A stretch of 6,777 nucleotides of DNA from assembly GCA_007131465.1 (NCBI GenBank), contig SLQN01000485.1, positions 1-6,777 on the forward strand, given 5' to 3'. A model generated the notes under the pieces. That model searched no databases. It was not told the DNA's origin and saw only the letters and a program-made list of their open reading frames with translations. The stretch comes from Paracoccaceae bacterium (GTDB lineage: Bacteria > Pseudomonadota > Alphaproteobacteria > Rhodobacterales > Rhodobacteraceae). Positions 6,763 to 6,777 of this stretch are shown one piece after another (position 1 is the first letter of the stretch; each line of letters opens with the position of its first letter). The position numbers and the translations under genes are program-made.

Positions 6763-6777
6763 GGAGGAAAGCAGATG
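6763..6777 (+). CDS. ribosome binding site and start codon of the next gene in the operon (only the ATG is in the window)
   Basis: GGAGGA-type Shine-Dalgarno sequence (GGAGG, 6763-6767 region) follows immediately after the malyl-CoA lyase stop (TAG, 6760-6762), and an ATG occupies the last three bases, 6775-6777. Spacing of about seven bases is ideal, so a third co-transcribed gene very probably begins here. No residue beyond Met can be read. In methylotroph serine-cycle clusters a malate thiokinase subunit (mtkA) is often next to mclA, but nothing in the window shows that this is the case. Confidence 0.55.

Noticed and set aside
1..6777. CRISPR arrays, transposons, toxin-antitoxin or phage-defence genes
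   Set aside because: Both strands were read for repeats and family motifs. No regularly spaced repeats, transposase-like frames or defence-type proteins were found.

Overview
The window looks like a chromosomal segment of a GC-rich alphaproteobacterium, most likely of the order Rhodobacterales. That placement is an inference from the style of the encoded proteins, the high GC content, and a mixture of genes (dapF-mtaB, an ScfR-type acyl-CoA regulator, malyl-CoA lyase) that I associate with that group. No taxonomic marker gene is present.

Left part (1-1798, minus strand): a housekeeping operon of dapF (diaminopimelate epimerase; lysine and peptidoglycan precursor) followed by mtaB (tRNA t6A37 methylthiotransferase). 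mtaB overlaps dapF by an ATGA and runs off the left edge. Middle (1799-2002): a 128-bp intergenic stretch with a clear sigma70-type promoter driving a complete tRNA-Lys(UUU) gene on the plus strand.

Centre (2019-4424, minus strand): a PcpA-like ring-cleaving dioxygenase with two VOC domains, converging on the tRNA. Upstream of it lies an XRE-family regulator of the ScfR (short-chain fatty acyl-CoA regulator) type, with an N-terminal helix-turn-helix, a degenerate IrrE-like middle and a cysteine-rich C-terminal domain.

Right part (4566-6777, plus strand): a class V aminotransferase (serine-glyoxylate aminotransferase type) followed 10 bp later by malyl-CoA lyase. The start codon of a third, tightly spaced gene is the last thing in the window. 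Malyl-CoA lyase releases glyoxylate and acetyl-CoA, and the aminotransferase consumes glyoxylate, making glycine and hydroxypyruvate. Together they form the glyoxylate node of the serine cycle or a related C1/C2 assimilation route.

The most interesting point is the 141-bp divergent region between the ScfR-type regulator and the aminotransferase-lyase operon. It holds a conspicuous AT-rich block (4441-4500) with nested inverted repeats that overlap a plausible promoter for the regulator. This suggests an acyl-CoA-sensing switch that controls its own gene and the glyoxylate-handling operon. That link is inferred from arrangement and sequence symmetry, not demonstrated.
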